Assembly (NCBI RefSeq): GCF_000971295.1
Contig: NZ_LANJ01000016.1
Coordinates: forward strand, 1-64,000
DNA: 64,000 nucleotides
Direction: 5' to 3'
From: Devosia epidermidihirudinis
GTDB lineage: Bacteria > Pseudomonadota > Alphaproteobacteria > Rhizobiales > Devosiaceae
The notes below the pieces were generated by a model. It ran no database searches, was not told the DNA's origin, and saw only the letters and a program-made list of their open reading frames with translations. The position numbers and the translations under genes are program-made. Below, piece by piece: positions 1-9,121 of the stretch; within the stretch, counting starts at the first letter, position 1, and each line of letters begins with the position of its first letter.

Positions 1-68
1 GATCAAGGGTGGGGGGCGGCCAAGGGCGATGAGTTCGCGGCGGGATACCCCCACCCTGCTCGATGGAC

Positions 69-88
69 GGACTTAGCAGGCTAAGTCC
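69..88. repeat. Perfect 8-bp hairpin
   Basis: GGACTTAG, 4-base loop CAGG, CTAAGTCC. There is no T tract on either side, so a rho-independent terminator is not supported. Function unknown. Confidence 0.4.
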
Positions 89-150
89 TATCTCGCTTCC
101 CTCCCCACAAGGGGGAGGGAAAGGGCCGTGGGCGTAAGTTTCCAAGTCAT

Positions 151-233
151 CGTCATTGCCCGGCTTGTCCGGGCAATCCATCGCTCACCGGGCGTAGCGG
201 CGTGGATCACCCGGACGAGCCGGGTGATGACGA
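151..233. repeat. REP-like two-hairpin element, copy 1
   Basis: Two GC-rich hairpins face each other: one with core GCCCGGCTTGTCCGGGC near 158-174 and one with core CACCCGGACGAGCCGGGTG near 208-226, each ending in GTCAT/ATGAC. The two arms are roughly inverted repeats of each other. Very similar copies occur at 40691-40773 and 40900-40976, so this is a dispersed palindromic element. No transposase is nearby. Confidence 0.8.
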
Positions 234-267
234 TGGGGGAGCGTCCGTGTCCCCAAGGGCAAAGGGC

Positions 268-618
268 CTAATACGTGCCATGCTGCGGTTGGCTGAAGAT
301 GATCTGGTTGCCGTCGGGGTCGCGGAATTTGGCGGTTTTGAAGAAATCGCCCATCGATTTGGCGACCGGCATCAGGCCCTGGAGGCTGAGGCGGCCCAGC
401 TCTTCTGACAGGTCATCGACGATCAGCGTGACCAGCGAGGCGCCGGCGCGGTCGGCGTCGGTGGCGATGTGGACCCAGCCGCCGCCGGGCAGCTTCCATT
501 CGGCCACCTCCCCCATCGGTCTTGCGTCCGCGGGGCGACCGAACAGGCGCTCGTAGAAATCGAGCGCATCCGCAAGATTGTCTACAGCTATGCCGGCCAG
601 CGCATTGGTGATGGTCAA
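268..618 (-). CDS. VOC (glyoxalase/bleomycin-resistance fold) family protein
   Basis: About 116 residues with the vicinal-oxygen-chelate pattern: an N-terminal DNLADALDFYERLFG helix after the first strand, and a C-terminal KFRDPDGNQIIFSQP that is typical of the last strands of glyoxalase-like subunits. Most such proteins are dimeric metal-dependent lyases, dioxygenases or resistance proteins; no substrate can be assigned. The TTG at 618 is preferred because AAGGA stands 8 nt before it. An ATG at 651, giving 11 more residues, has no good ribosome-binding site. The gene stands alone and is divergent from dapB. Confidence 0.75.
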   Translation of the reverse strand: MTITNALAGIAVDNLADALDFYERLFGRPADARPMGEVAEWKLPGGGWVHIATDADRAGASLVTLIVDDLSEELGRLSLQGLMPVAKSMGDFFKTAKFRDPDGNQIIFSQPQHGTY

Positions 619-738
619 ATCATTGGTCCTTTTGTTCAAACCAGTTTGCATCCTAGCATGGTGGCACCAATGGGGCACGGCTGTTGGCGTTTTGTCATGG
701 CGCTGTTATAGCCGGACCTGAGTTTTGGAGACGGATGG

Positions 739-1581
739 ATGGCAGATCTCAAGGTCGTGGTAGCGGGCGCTGGTGGGCGCATGGGGGCGGCCAATATTCG
801 GGCCGTGGTGGCGCTTTCGGGTCTGGCGCTGCATGGCGCGGTAGCCAATGCGCGCAACCTGACACTCCACGCCGCCGTCGATCGCGCAGGCACCCCGGCC
901 ATCGGGCAGGATGCGGGCCTGTTTGCCGGGATCGAAGCGCTTGGCGTTCTGATCACCGATGACATGGACGCGGCCCTAATGGGCGCCGATGCCATCATTG
1001 ATTTTACCGCACCTGCGGCCAGCGTCGCGCTGGCGCAGAAGGCAGCCTCGCTGGGCCTCGTCCATATCATCGGCACCACGGGGTGCTCGGAAGCCGATGA
1101 CGCGGCGATTGCTGCAGCTGGCAGGTCGGGCGCGCGCATCGTCAAGTCGGGCAACTTCTCGATGGGCATGGTGGTGCTGGCCAATCTTGTCGAAAAGGCC
1201 GCGGTGGCTCTGGCCGATTACGACATCGAAATCCTCGAAATGCACCACAACAAGAAGGTCGACGCGCCGTCGGGCACCGCCCTTTTGTTGGGTGAAGCTG
1301 CCGCCAAGGGGCGCGATATTGCGCTCAAGGACAATTCGGTGCGCGTCCGCGACGGTCATACCGGCCCGCGTCAAGCCGGCACGATCGGCTTTGCCACCCT
1401 GCGCGGCGGCAATGTCATCGGCGATCACATGGTTATTCTGGCCGGTCAGTCCGAGCGCATCGAGCTGACTCACCGGGCGCAGGACCGCACCATCTATGCC
1501 AATGGCGCAGCACGCGCCGCGCTGTGGGCGGCGAGCCAGCCGGCGGGGCTTTACGCTATGACCGACGTGTTGGGGCTCTAG
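739..1581 (+). CDS. dapB: 4-hydroxy-tetrahydrodipicolinate reductase
   Basis: 280 residues, the usual length. It catalyses the NAD(P)H-dependent reduction step of the diaminopimelate/lysine pathway in the cytosol, supplying peptidoglycan and lysine. The N-terminal Rossmann motif GAGGRMG is at residues 10-16, and the family signature [15 protein letters not shown] (about 168-182) carries the catalytic His/Lys region. GGAG lies upstream; an out-of-frame ATG sits 4 nt before the chosen start. It heads a tight operon: the EVE gene follows 4 nt after the stop and gpmA 2 nt after that. Confidence 0.97.
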   Translation: MADLKVVVAGAGGRMGAANIRAVVALSGLALHGAVANARNLTLHAAVDRAGTPAIGQDAGLFAGIEALGVLITDDMDAALMGADAIIDFTAPAASVALAQKAASLGLVHIIGTTGCSEADDAAIAAAGRSGARIVKSGNFSMGMVVLANLVEKAAVALADYDIEILEMHHNKKVDAPSGTALLLGEAAAKGRDIALKDNSVRVRDGHTGPRQAGTIGFATLRGGNVIGDHMVILAGQSERIELTHRAQDRTIYANGAARAALWAASQPAGLYAMTDVLGL

Positions 1582-1585
1582 CACC

Positions 1586-2032
1586 ATGGCAACGCCGAAC
1601 TGCTGGATCGGCGTTGCGGCACGCGCCCATGTGATGGGCGGCAAGGCGGGTGGCTTTGTGATGTTCGCGCATGGCAAACATTCCGCCGTCAAGCAGCTCG
1701 CGCCGGGCGACTGGTTTGCCTATTACGCGCCCGCCGAAACGCTGGGTGGCAAGGACACAGTCCGGCGCTTTGTCGCCATCGGCACCATTGCAGAGGGCGA
1801 ACCTGAGCCTTCGGCGATCATGGGGATTGAGGACGCCTGGCAGCGCCGGGCGCATTATCTCGAGGCACAGGAAGCTGACATCTACCTGTTACTGCCCCAG
1901 TTCAAATTCGTCACCGACCCCAGCCATTGGGGCATGCATTTCCGCAAATCGCTGTTCAAGGTCGGCGCGGCGGATTTTTCTCTCATCGCCGAGGCCATGG
2001 GCGTCGGCAGCCAATTCAATCTCGGAGACTGA
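1586..2032 (+). CDS. EVE domain-containing protein
   Basis: 148 residues, essentially one EVE domain (PUA/YTH-like fold). Recognisable parts are the N-terminal [12 protein letters not shown] strand, the CPGDW-like [11 protein letters not shown] segment, and the C-terminal [10 protein letters not shown] motif. The fold is a small-ligand or modified-base binding module in characterised relatives; enzymatic activity is not expected and the ligand here is unknown. It lies between dapB and gpmA with 4-nt and 2-nt gaps, so it is almost certainly co-transcribed and probably translationally coupled. Confidence 0.85.
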   Translation: MATPNCWIGVAARAHVMGGKAGGFVMFAHGKHSAVKQLAPGDWFAYYAPAETLGGKDTVRRFVAIGTIAEGEPEPSAIMGIEDAWQRRAHYLEAQEADIYLLLPQFKFVTDPSHWGMHFRKSLFKVGAADFSLIAEAMGVGSQFNLGD

Positions 2033-2034
2033 CA

Positions 2035-2649
2035 ATGACCGGCACCCTGATCCTCGTGCGCCACGGCCAGAGCGAATGGAACCTGAAGAATCTTTTCACC
2101 GGCTGGCGCAATCCGGACCTGACCGAACTCGGTCAGACCGAGGCGCGGGCCACCGGCAAGGCGCTCAAGGCCCATGGCATCGTCCCAGATCTCTATTACA
2201 CCTCGGCCCTGCGCCGCGCCCAGCACACGCTCGATCTGATGCTCGAAGAGATGGACATTCTCAATGTCACCATCACCCGCAACATCGCGCTGAACGAACG
2301 CGACTATGGCGATCTCTCGGGTCTCAACAAGGACGACGCGCGCGATAAGTGGGGTGAGGAGCAGGTGTTGGTCTGGCGCCGCTCGTTCGACGTTCCCCCT
2401 CCAGGCGGCGAGAGCCTCAAGGATACCGCAGCGCGCACCCTGCCCTATTACGACGCCGAGATCGTGCCACAGCTCAAGGCCGGCAAGACCGTGCTGATTG
2501 CCGCCCACGGCAACTCGCTGCGCGCGCTGGTGATGGCCATCGAGGGGCTGACCCCGGACGAAATCCTCAAGCGCGAAATCGGCACGGGCGAGCCCACCAT
2601 CTACAAGATCGGGGCTGACGGCGCACTGGTGGAACGCGTCGAACTCTGA
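2035..2649 (+). CDS. gpmA: 2,3-bisphosphoglycerate-dependent phosphoglycerate mutase
   Basis: 204 residues, the compact dPGM length seen in rhizobia. It interconverts 3- and 2-phosphoglycerate in glycolysis and gluconeogenesis. The phospho-acceptor motif [10 protein letters not shown] is at residues 7-16, the second catalytic His is in [10 protein letters not shown] near residue 159, and the [10 protein letters not shown] loop is conserved. The start at 2035 follows the EVE stop by two bases. A strong hairpin terminator lies just after the stop. The last 49 bp overlap antisense with the 3' end of the AI-2E family gene. Confidence 0.96.
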   Translation: MTGTLILVRHGQSEWNLKNLFTGWRNPDLTELGQTEARATGKALKAHGIVPDLYYTSALRRAQHTLDLMLEEMDILNVTITRNIALNERDYGDLSGLNKDDARDKWGEEQVLVWRRSFDVPPPGGESLKDTAARTLPYYDAEIVPQLKAGKTVLIAAHGNSLRALVMAIEGLTPDEILKREIGTGEPTIYKIGADGALVERVEL

Positions 2650-3683
2650 CCCTCGACCGGTCCCAACAGGACCGGTTTTTCGTCTCTCGGCTCGACATAG
2701 AGCTTGAGCACCATGGTGCGGATAACAGCGAAAATGGGTGTCGCCAGCGCGACGCCCATCAATCCGAACAGGCTCCCCAATACCGCCATGACACTGAGCG
2801 ACCAGGCTGGCGACAACTTGATGATGCGCTGCTGCAGCATGGGGGTGAGGATATAGCCCTCCAGATTCTGGATCAGGAAGAGCCCGATGGCGCCGAGCAG
2901 CAGCACCTGGGTGTCCTGGGCGGCCAGGGTTAGCAGCACCGGCACGGCCGAAAAGATCGGGCCCAGGAACGGAATGAAGTTGAGGGCGCCGGCCAGCAGC
3001 GCCAGCACGAAGGCATTGGGCACGCCCAGCGCCCAGAGCAGCAGGCCGACAAGCGTACCGATCAGCACCATCATGGCGAGCTGGGTGACGATCCAGCCGC
3101 GCAGGGCTTCGCCCGATGCGCTGAGGGCATTGAGAATACGCGGGCGCTGCGCCGTCGGCACCAGTAGCAGGAAGCCATCGCGATAGCCGACGGGGTTGAT
3201 GGCGAAGAACAGCCCGAGAAAGACGATAATCACCACATCGCCAATCACGCCGATGGTGCTGCCAAAGATCGAGCCGGCCTGATTGAGCAGGCCACCCGGA
3301 TCAGGCAGCATATTGCGCAGCATGGCTTCGAAGTCGCTGCGGTTGACCTCGTTGACCAGCTCCATATCGACCAGCTGATTGTAAAGTCGCGTCGCCTCGG
3401 CGATCAGCACGCGCCACAAATCCTGCAGGCTCCGCCACAGCCCGAACCCGCCAAATGACAAAGCGATACCGATGGCGATGAGAATGGCCAGGCTGACCAG
3501 CGTCAGCAGGACCGGGCGCGGCGCTGGCAGGATGCGCCCCAGGCCACGCACGGCCGCGTCGAGCACGCAGGCAATCAGAATGCCGGCAAAGATGACCAGC
3601 AGGATATGCGACAGGTGCCAGGCCAGAATCAGCCCGGCGACCAGGAAAATCCCGATGATGATCGAACGCGTAGTGACCGGCAT
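2601..3683 (-). CDS. AI-2E family transporter (PerM-like permease)
   Basis: 360 residues, integral inner-membrane protein. Hydrophobic segments run from the N-terminus ([23 protein letters not shown]) and more follow, with the family arrangement of a soluble middle segment (about 90-150) and the C-terminal [15 protein letters not shown] and [19 protein letters not shown] motifs. The family includes TqsA (AI-2 export) and PerM; most members have no proven substrate, and autoinducer transport should not be assumed. The last 16 codons are antisense to gpmA. Confidence 0.88.
   Translation of the reverse strand: MPVTTRSIIIGIFLVAGLILAWHLSHILLVIFAGILIACVLDAAVRGLGRILPAPRPVLLTLVSLAILIAIGIALSFGGFGLWRSLQDLWRVLIAEATRLYNQLVDMELVNEVNRSDFEAMLRNMLPDPGGLLNQAGSIFGSTIGVIGDVVIIVFLGLFFAINPVGYRDGFLLLVPTAQRPRILNALSASGEALRGWIVTQLAMMVLIGTLVGLLLWALGVPNAFVLALLAGALNFIPFLGPIFSAVPVLLTLAAQDTQVLLLGAIGLFLIQNLEGYILTPMLQQRIIKLSPAWSLSVMAVLGSLFGLMGVALATPIFAVIRTMVLKLYVEPRDEKPVLLGPVEGQSSTRSTSAPSAPIL
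2656..2680 (+). terminator. Rho-independent terminator of dapB-EVE-gpmA
   Basis: 8-bp stem ACCGGTCC/GGACCGGT with loop CAACA, followed by TTTTT. It starts 6 nt after the gpmA stop and lies within the 3' coding end of the opposite-strand permease gene. Confidence 0.85.
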
Positions 3684-3749
3684 GGACGCTCCCCCAATGA
3701 CTTACGGGGTACTAAGCCATGGGCAGAGTGATTGTTCCAGCCTTGTGCG

Positions 3750-3763
3750 GATTCACGTGAAAC
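3750..3763 (+). promoter_or_regulatory. parS-like palindrome, copy 1
   Basis: GATTCACGTGAAAC, one mismatch from the ParB-binding core GTTTCACGTGAAAC. It lies in the 152-bp space between the permease and the AraC/MGMT gene. It is one of seven identical 14-mers in this window. Confidence 0.5.
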
Positions 3764-3804
3764 TTTGCCGGGTGGCTTGGCGCCGCTGAAGCGCCGGACG
3801 GTTC

Positions 3805-3832
3805 CCTCTCCCCTCAGGAGCTAGGGAGAGGC
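3805..3832. repeat. CT/GA-rich palindromic repeat
   Basis: CCTCTCCC and GGGAGAGG arms separated by about 11 bases, directly after the stop of the minus-strand AraC/MGMT gene. It belongs to the same loosely conserved family seen near 100, 8155, 14020, 19450, 54110-54200 and 58425. Confidence 0.5.
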
Positions 3833-3835
3833 GGC

Positions 3836-4705
3836 TTAATGCGCCGCCGAGATAACCCCGGCTTCCCAACCGAGGATTGCCCGTTTACGCGGCACGCCCC
3901 AGTGGTAGCCGGTCAGCGCACCCGAGGTGCCGACGACGCGGTGGCAGGGGACGACGAAGCTGATCGGGTTTTTGCCCACGGCGGCACCCACCGCCCGCTG
4001 CGCGGTGGGGCGGCCGATATGGTTGGCCACCTTCTGATAGGTTGTTGCCTGCCCCACCGGAATCTTGAGCAGCGTCTCCCAGACCTTGACCTCGAAGTCC
4101 GTGCCGATCAGCACGACGCGCACCGGGCGGTCGGCTGACCATTTCTCGGGATCGAAGGCTTGCGCGATCATCGGAGCAACGCGGGCGTCGTCGCGGGTGA
4201 AGCGGGCATTGGGCCAGCGATTGGCGAGGTCCTCGAAGGCCTGTTCAATACTGGTTTCCGCATCGGCAAAGCCAAGGCCGGACATGCCATATTCGGTGGC
4301 GGTGACCACGGCCATGCCGAACGGCGAGGGCGCGGCGCCCCAGATCATGTCGAGCCCTTCCCCACCGGCGCGGAAAATCCCGGGGGGCATGGCCTCATAG
4401 TTGACGAACAGATCATGCAGCCGCGAGGTCGAACTCAGGCCCACCTCATAAGTGGTGTCGAGCACGCTCTCCTTGTTGCGCAGCAGGAACTTGGCATGAT
4501 CGAGCGCCACGGCCTGGGCAAAGCTTTTCGGACTCAGGCCGCACCAGCGCCGGAACAGATCGGTCAGCTGACGTTCGGTGAGGCCAAGGGCGCGCGCAAA
4601 ACCGGGCAGGTCCGCCACGTCCGGGCCGTTCTCGCTGAGGTAGCGGATTGCCGCACGAATCGTGTCGTAATCCGTCGCCGGGGTCGTTGGCATCATCTGG
4701 TTCAT
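3836..4705 (-). CDS. AraC-type HTH / methylated-DNA-protein cysteine methyltransferase fusion
   Basis: 289 residues. The N-terminal part (about 10-110) is an AraC-like HTH (ARALGLTERQLTDLFRRWCGLSPKSFAQ), and the C-terminal part is an Ogt/Ada-C alkyltransferase with FQVKVWETLLKIPVGQATTY-type sequence and the active-site VPCHRV. It transfers alkyl groups from O6-methylguanine to the Cys. It lacks the N-terminal zinc Ada domain, so the classical methyl-phosphotriester switch is not expected. The start at 4705 is chosen because upstream sequence in the long frame is low-complexity shadow. Confidence 0.9.
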   Translation of the reverse strand: MNQMMPTTPATDYDTIRAAIRYLSENGPDVADLPGFARALGLTERQLTDLFRRWCGLSPKSFAQAVALDHAKFLLRNKESVLDTTYEVGLSSTSRLHDLFVNYEAMPPGIFRAGGEGLDMIWGAAPSPFGMAVVTATEYGMSGLGFADAETSIEQAFEDLANRWPNARFTRDDARVAPMIAQAFDPEKWSADRPVRVVLIGTDFEVKVWETLLKIPVGQATTYQKVANHIGRPTAQRAVGAAVGKNPISFVVPCHRVVGTSGALTGYHWGVPRKRAILGWEAGVISAAH

Positions 4706-4781
4706 CGGAGCACCCGTCGCGTGTTTGCAGATAGCCATATTTAGGGCGTCAGGCGCGGCGCCGCGACCCGGTTTTAACCGC

Positions 4782-5264
4782 TTAGGCGCGGGCCTTGCGC
4801 AGCGCCGTGCCAAAGGCGCGGGCAAAGGTCGAGCGATCATCAAGGCTGAGGAACGACGCGATCTCGACCTGCTCGGCCTCGGCGCGCAGGTGAATGGCGG
4901 TGGTCTTTTCGTTGCTGTCGCGCTCGAGCAGCAGGCGTACCGATTTGGGATCAAAGCGGCGCAAGGTCTTTTCCCCCGCCCCGTCGGTCACCAGCACTTC
5001 AAGCCCGTCGGTCCACAGCGTCACCAGTTCGCGCTGGCGGCTTCGGCGCAGCGCGGAGAACAGCACCACGCCGATCGCCACAAGGTCGAGCGCCATGGCC
5101 CCCAGGATGAACCAGATCCCGGTCTCCAACAGCATCATGCTTGCCAGCGTCGTCAGCAATACCGTGAGCACGACAAGCAGGTTCGCGCTGCGCCGTGACA
5201 GCGAGCGATTGGGGGTCAGTTCCGCCGCAAACAGCGGCGTTGTGGTTGTGGCTTGCATTGGCAT
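4782..5264 (-). CDS. DUF2244 domain-containing membrane protein
   Basis: 160 residues. Two adjacent transmembrane helices (about 28-45 and 48-70: NLLVVLTVLLTTLASMMLL and WFILGAMALDLVAIGVVLFSAL) are followed by a soluble β-rich domain with LVTLWTDGLEVL and LRRFDPKSVRLLLER. This is the usual alphaproteobacterial DUF2244 layout; the function is unknown. It is divergent from nth (46 bp), a common neighbourhood for the family in this group. Confidence 0.85.
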   Translation of the reverse strand: MPMQATTTTPLFAAELTPNRSLSRRSANLLVVLTVLLTTLASMMLLETGIWFILGAMALDLVAIGVVLFSALRRSRQRELVTLWTDGLEVLVTDGAGEKTLRRFDPKSVRLLLERDSNEKTTAIHLRAEAEQVEIASFLSLDDRSTFARAFGTALRKARA

Positions 5265-5310
5265 CGTGACTCTTCGAGATAACTATAGGCGCAGAATCAG
5301 GGGCGAGAGA

Positions 5311-5985
5311 ATGGCCGCGAGCAAAAAAGTGAAGAGCCTGACCAAGGCCGAGGCGCAGGCGATTTTCGACCGCTTCCACCAGATGGACCCCGAGCCGACG
5401 GGCGAGCTCGATTACATCAATGCCTATACCCTGCTGGTTGCCGTGGTGCTGTCGGCGCAGGCCACCGACGTTGGCGTCAACAAGGCGACCAAGCGCCTGT
5501 TCGAACTGGCGCCCGATCCGGCTTCGATGGTGGCGCTGGGTCAGGAGCGGATCGAGGAGCTGGTCAAGACCATCGGGCTGTTCCGCACCAAGGCCAAGAA
5601 TGTCTATGCGCTCAGCCAGATGCTGATCGACCTGCATGGCGGGGAAGTCCCCGATGATCGGGACTCGCTGGAGGCCCTGCCCGGCGTGGGCCGTAAGACC
5701 GCCAATGTGGTGCTCAACATCTATTTCAAGCAGCCCACCATCGCGGTCGATACCCATTTGTTCCGCGTCGGCAATCGCACCGGCATGGCCATCGGCAAGA
5801 CGCCACTGGCGGTGGAGCAGAAGCTCGAAAAGATGGTGCCAGCCGAATATATGCTCCATGCGCATCACTGGCTGATCCTGCATGGCCGCTATATCTGCAA
5901 GGCCCGCACGCCCGAATGCTGGCGCTGCATCATTGCAGAATGGTGCCACTACGAGCCCAAATCGCCCCTGCCCCGCGGCAAGTGA
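5311..5985 (+). CDS. nth: Endonuclease III
   Basis: 224 residues. Bifunctional DNA glycosylase/AP lyase for oxidised pyrimidines in base excision repair. It shows the helix-hairpin-helix LPGVGRKTANVVL (catalytic Lys in GRKTA near 128), the catalytic Asp in VDTHLFRV, and a C-terminal [4Fe-4S] loop CKARTPECWRCIIAEWC with C-x6-C-x2-C-x5-C spacing. The ATG at 5311 follows GGCGAGAGA; a much longer upstream frame is antisense to DUF2244 and was rejected. It ends directly against the convergent DUF2214 gene. Confidence 0.96.
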   Translation: MAASKKVKSLTKAEAQAIFDRFHQMDPEPTGELDYINAYTLLVAVVLSAQATDVGVNKATKRLFELAPDPASMVALGQERIEELVKTIGLFRTKAKNVYALSQMLIDLHGGEVPDDRDSLEALPGVGRKTANVVLNIYFKQPTIAVDTHLFRVGNRTGMAIGKTPLAVEQKLEKMVPAEYMLHAHHWLILHGRYICKARTPECWRCIIAEWCHYEPKSPLPRGK

Positions 5986-6438
5986 TCAGCCGCCGTAACC
6001 GCGGGCCATGGCAGCGGCAAAAATGGGGATCAACAAAAACACGCCGGCCTGCGCATGAATGAAGCGGCGCTGGCGCTTGATATCGGCCAGCGGTGGCTCA
6101 TAGGCCGCATCAGTTGCCTGCGCCTTGTGCCAGAGGCGAAAGGCGAGCGTGGGCATGATGCTGAGCAAGCCGACCACGAGAATGGCCGCCATCTTGGCCC
6201 AGAACATCATATTGCCGACGTAATACTCCCAACCGCTGGCGCCAAAGATGACGCGCACGATGCCAACCACAATGACGATCCCGGCCATGGCGCCATAGAC
6301 GGCATCGATGTTGGCCAGCTGGCGCAGGCGCGCTCCGCCCAGCCCCGGACGCACCAGCGCGAATTCGGCAGCAAAGATCGCCACAAGGGTGAACACCGCA
6401 AGATGGTGGGCAATGGCGAGCAGCAGATCGATATCCAT
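5986..6438 (-). CDS. DUF2214 family membrane protein
   Basis: 150 residues with four predicted transmembrane helices (about 5-25, 45-65, 80-98 and 128-147). Matches the DUF2214 pattern: MDIDLLLAIAHHLAVF with paired His near the N-terminus and a C-terminal RRFIHAQAGVFLLIPIFAA. Function unknown; the conserved His pairs would allow a heme or metal ligand, but that is speculation. Divergent from the TetR gene by 59 bp. A possible -35 (TTGACA, 6504-6499) for this gene overlaps the TetR start codon, which would suit TetR-controlled expression. Confidence 0.85.
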   Translation of the reverse strand: MDIDLLLAIAHHLAVFTLVAIFAAEFALVRPGLGGARLRQLANIDAVYGAMAGIVIVVGIVRVIFGASGWEYYVGNMMFWAKMAAILVVGLLSIMPTLAFRLWHKAQATDAAYEPPLADIKRQRRFIHAQAGVFLLIPIFAAAMARGYGG

Positions 6439-6497
6439 TTGGAGCCCTCAACGCTCTATGTTATCAGCGATCACATATATTCAGCGCAAAGTTATCA

Positions 6498-7058
6498 ATG
6501 TCAACATCACTCAATTCTCCCTATCACCATGGCAATCTGCGGCAGGCTTTGCTGGAGGCGGCGCTGATCATTTTGCAACGCGACGGGGAAGCGGGCCTGG
6601 GGCTGCGCGATATCGCACGGGCGGTTGGCGTGTCGCCGGCCGCGCCCTATCGCCACTTCGATAGCCGCGCGGCCCTGCTCGAAGCTCTTGCGGTAACGGG
6701 CTTTCAGCGCTTCACCGCCGCCATGGAAGATGTTGCGGCCAGCCCCGTGCCCGACAAGATGATGCTGATGGGCAAGACCTATGTGCTGTTCGCGCTGGAA
6801 AACGCCAACCTGTTCCGGCTGATGTTCTCAGCCGAACTCAAGCGCGAGGGGCGCCCGGGCCTGCGCATGGCGGCTGACGCTGCCTTCGACACCTTACGCC
6901 ATGTCAGCGGTGGTGACGTTCAGGCCGGGCGGATCGCCGCCTTGGCCGCCTGGGCACGCGTGCACGGGCTGGCCGTGCTGCTACTCGACGGGCAGATTGC
7001 CATCCGCGCGGGCGAGGATACCGAGGCGCTGATCGCCGAAGTCATTGGGCATCTCTAG
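6498..7058 (+). CDS. TetR/AcrR family transcriptional regulator
   Basis: 186 residues. The N-terminal HTH begins at YHHGNLRQALLEAALIILQRDGEAGLGLRDIARAVGVSPAAPYRHFDSRAALLEAL (about 9-64), with a ligand-binding C-terminal domain of the TetR_C_33 kind (AAWARVHGLAVLLLDGQI). The ligand is unknown. The divergent 59-bp promoter region shared with the DUF2214 gene makes that gene the likely target. TTATCA occurs twice there (near 6461 and 6492) as a direct repeat, but no clean inverted repeat was found. Confidence 0.9.
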   Translation: MSTSLNSPYHHGNLRQALLEAALIILQRDGEAGLGLRDIARAVGVSPAAPYRHFDSRAALLEALAVTGFQRFTAAMEDVAASPVPDKMMLMGKTYVLFALENANLFRLMFSAELKREGRPGLRMAADAAFDTLRHVSGGDVQAGRIAALAAWARVHGLAVLLLDGQIAIRAGEDTEALIAEVIGHL

Positions 7059-7127
7059 CTGCGGCGTTGCGCGGGGAGGCGCGATCCTCTAAACCGGCTC
7101 ACGGTTTCCTCCCTCCGGACCCCGTTC

Positions 7128-8132
7128 ATGACCCAGACCCGCTTTGACGTCCTCACCATCGGCAATGCCATTGTCGATATCATCGCGCCGGTCGAGCCAG
7201 GCTTTATTGAAGCCGAGGGCATGAGCAAGGGCATCATGCACCTGATCGACGGCGCACGCGCCGAACATCTCTATGGCAAGATGCCGCTGAGCCGTCAGCA
7301 GATCTCGGGTGGCAGCGCCGGCAATACCGCCGCCGGTGTCGCGTCGCTGGGTGGCCGCGCGGCGTTCATCGGCAAGGTGGCCGATGATGCGTTGGGCGAT
7401 GTCTTTGCCAGCGATCTCGACGCGCTTGGCGTGCACTACTCCACCAGCCGTCTCAAGGAAGGCGCGTTGACCGCCCGCTGCATGATCTTTGTCAGCGACG
7501 ATGGCGAGCGCACCATGAACACCTATCTGGGTGCCTGCCACCAGCTGACCGAGCGGGACATTGATCCCGACGAAATCGGCGGCGCTGGCATCACCTATAT
7601 GGAAGGCTTTTTGTGGGACCCGGTCGAGGCCAAGAAGGCCTTCGTTCTGGCCGCCCACTATGCCCACAAGAACGAACGTGCCGCCGCCTTCACCCTCAGC
7701 GATCCGTTCTGCGTTGATCGCTACCGCGCCGAATTCCTCGACCTGATCCGCTCCAAGACGATCGACTACGTGTTTGCCAATGTGCATGAGCTGAAATCGC
7801 TCTACCAGACCGACGATCTCGGCGAGGCGGTGCGCGAAATCGCCAAGGACGCCGAACTGGCCGCCATCACCATGGGCGCAGATGGCGCCATGGCGATCTA
7901 TAACGGCGAGATTACTTCGGTCCCCGCCTTTCCGATCGACCGCGTGGTCGACGCCACCGGCGCCGGCGATCTGTTCGCCTCGGGCTTCCTGCTCGGCATG
8001 GCGCGCGGCCAGACGCTGGAGTCAGCACTCAAGACCGGGTGCCTGGCGGCATCGGAAATCATCAGCCACATCGGCGCCCGCCCCCATGTCGAACTGACGA
8101 CACTGGCGCAGGAACATGGGCTGGTTGGGTAG
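7128..8132 (+). CDS. PfkB-family kinase, adenosine kinase-like
   Basis: 334 residues. The ribokinase/PfkB motif 1 is visible as ISGGSAGNTAAGVASLGG (about 58-75) and motif 2 with the catalytic base as VVDATGAGDLFASGFLLG (about 271-288, Asp in GAGD). Overall length, TRFDVLTIGNAIVDIIA at the N-terminus and the NVHELKSLY segment match the rhizobial adenosine kinase subgroup, which phosphorylates adenosine to AMP in purine salvage. Sugar kinase activity cannot be excluded from sequence. Monocistronic, with a repeat-rich spacer downstream. Confidence 0.88.
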   Translation: MTQTRFDVLTIGNAIVDIIAPVEPGFIEAEGMSKGIMHLIDGARAEHLYGKMPLSRQQISGGSAGNTAAGVASLGGRAAFIGKVADDALGDVFASDLDALGVHYSTSRLKEGALTARCMIFVSDDGERTMNTYLGACHQLTERDIDPDEIGGAGITYMEGFLWDPVEAKKAFVLAAHYAHKNERAAAFTLSDPFCVDRYRAEFLDLIRSKTIDYVFANVHELKSLYQTDDLGEAVREIAKDAELAAITMGADGAMAIYNGEITSVPAFPIDRVVDATGAGDLFASGFLLGMARGQTLESALKTGCLAASEIISHIGARPHVELTTLAQEHGLVG

Positions 8133-8152
8133 GTTTTAGGGGATACCCCCAC

Positions 8153-8331
8153 CTTGCCTCCCCCTGATAGGGGGAGGAATTCTATCGCCGTTTGGCGTCG
8201 TCCACAGTCCCGCTTGGCCCTGTCGGTATCATGCGGCCTTGAGCCGGGATCCATCCTGAGATGGCCCATTGAACCACTTTGCGGATGTGGCGAGATATCG
8301 AGATGGACCCCGGCTCAAGGCCGGGGTGACC
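8153..8331. repeat. Repeat-rich spacer after the adenosine kinase-like gene
   Basis: Contains a G-rich palindrome (CCTCCCCCTGATAGGGGGAGG, about 8156-8176) and, at about 8308-8331, CCCCGGCTCAAGGCCGGGG. A related half, GAGCCGGGATCCATC, lies near 8234. These are members of the palindromic repeat families found in other spacers of this window. No coding frame is convincing. Confidence 0.5.
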
Positions 8332-8350
8332 CGGGGGTGTCAGGGGTAAC

Positions 8351-9121
8351 TTACCGTCCGAGGATCCGCACGGTCTCATCCAGTGCCGCAGCCGTGCCGC
8401 CAATCGGCTTGAACTCCAGCCCGACGAAACCATTGTAACCATTGGCGAAGAGGCAATCGAGACTTGCCTTGAGCGGCAGCTTGCCGGTGCCGGGCTGGTT
8501 GCGGCCGACATGGTCGGCAACGTGGATATGGGCCACGCGGTCAACGCGTCCGGCCAGCACGGTGGCGGTGTCTTCGCCCATCACCATGGAATGGTAGAGA
8601 TCGTAGAGGATTTTGATCTCCGGCCGGTTGACCGCGTCGACGATGTCGAGGCCTTCGGTGGTCGAGGGCAGGTAATAGCCGACGTGATCGACCAGGGTAT
8701 TGAGCGGCTCGAGCGCGAGGACCACGCCTGATCCCTTGAGCACCTCGGCCGAGCGGGCCATGGCTTCGACCAGCGCATCATGCTGCTGGTTGCGCTCGAT
8801 ACCAGCTAGGTCCGGGCCCGCCTGGGCGATCATCACCCTGGTGCCAAGGCGCTGCGCGACGACAAGGCTTTTTTCGAGGCCATCGAGAAAGCGCTGGTGA
8901 TCGCTGGTGCGGGTCAGCTCGGCGAAGGGTTCGGCGACAATGCCGGCCAGTGGCAGGCCCGTTTCGCCCAGCGCGTCTTCGATGGCATCGAGATCCTTGT
9001 TGGACCACAGCCAGAATTCCACCGCATCCATGCCCGCCGCCTTGGCGAGACGGATGCGCTGGGCCACGTCGGCGCTTTCGCCGGTGAACAGCATGTCGAC
9101 ACAGGCGGAATAGCGCATCAT
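8351..9121 (-). CDS. Hydroxypyruvate isomerase-like TIM-barrel protein
   Basis: 256 residues, AP endonuclease 2/xylose-isomerase-like TIM barrel. Probable metal ligands lie in LALEPLN (Glu near 142), [11 protein letters not shown] (Asp/His near 175-180), HIHVADH and VGLEFKP (Glu near 238), the layout seen in Hyi/OtnI sugar-acid isomerases. The specific substrate is not assignable. The start overlaps the pyrF stop (ATGA), so it is translationally coupled to pyrF. Confidence 0.8.
   Translation of the reverse strand: MMRYSACVDMLFTGESADVAQRIRLAKAAGMDAVEFWLWSNKDLDAIEDALGETGLPLAGIVAEPFAELTRTSDHQRFLDGLEKSLVVAQRLGTRVMIAQAGPDLAGIERNQQHDALVEAMARSAEVLKGSGVVLALEPLNTLVDHVGYYLPSTTEGLDIVDAVNRPEIKILYDLYHSMVMGEDTATVLAGRVDRVAHIHVADHVGRNQPGTGKLPLKASLDCLFANGYNGFVGLEFKPIGGTAAALDETVRILGR

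Larger units (their letters stand above)
1..267. other. Intergenic start of window, no gene seen
   Basis: No convincing coding frame is present. The stretch holds an 8-bp hairpin at 69-88 (GGACTTAG, loop CAGG, CTAAGTCC), a G-rich palindromic repeat around 100-122 of the type scattered through this window, and one full copy of the 83-bp two-hairpin REP-like element (151-233). It is most likely the tail of an intergenic region whose left-hand gene lies outside the window. Confidence 0.5.
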
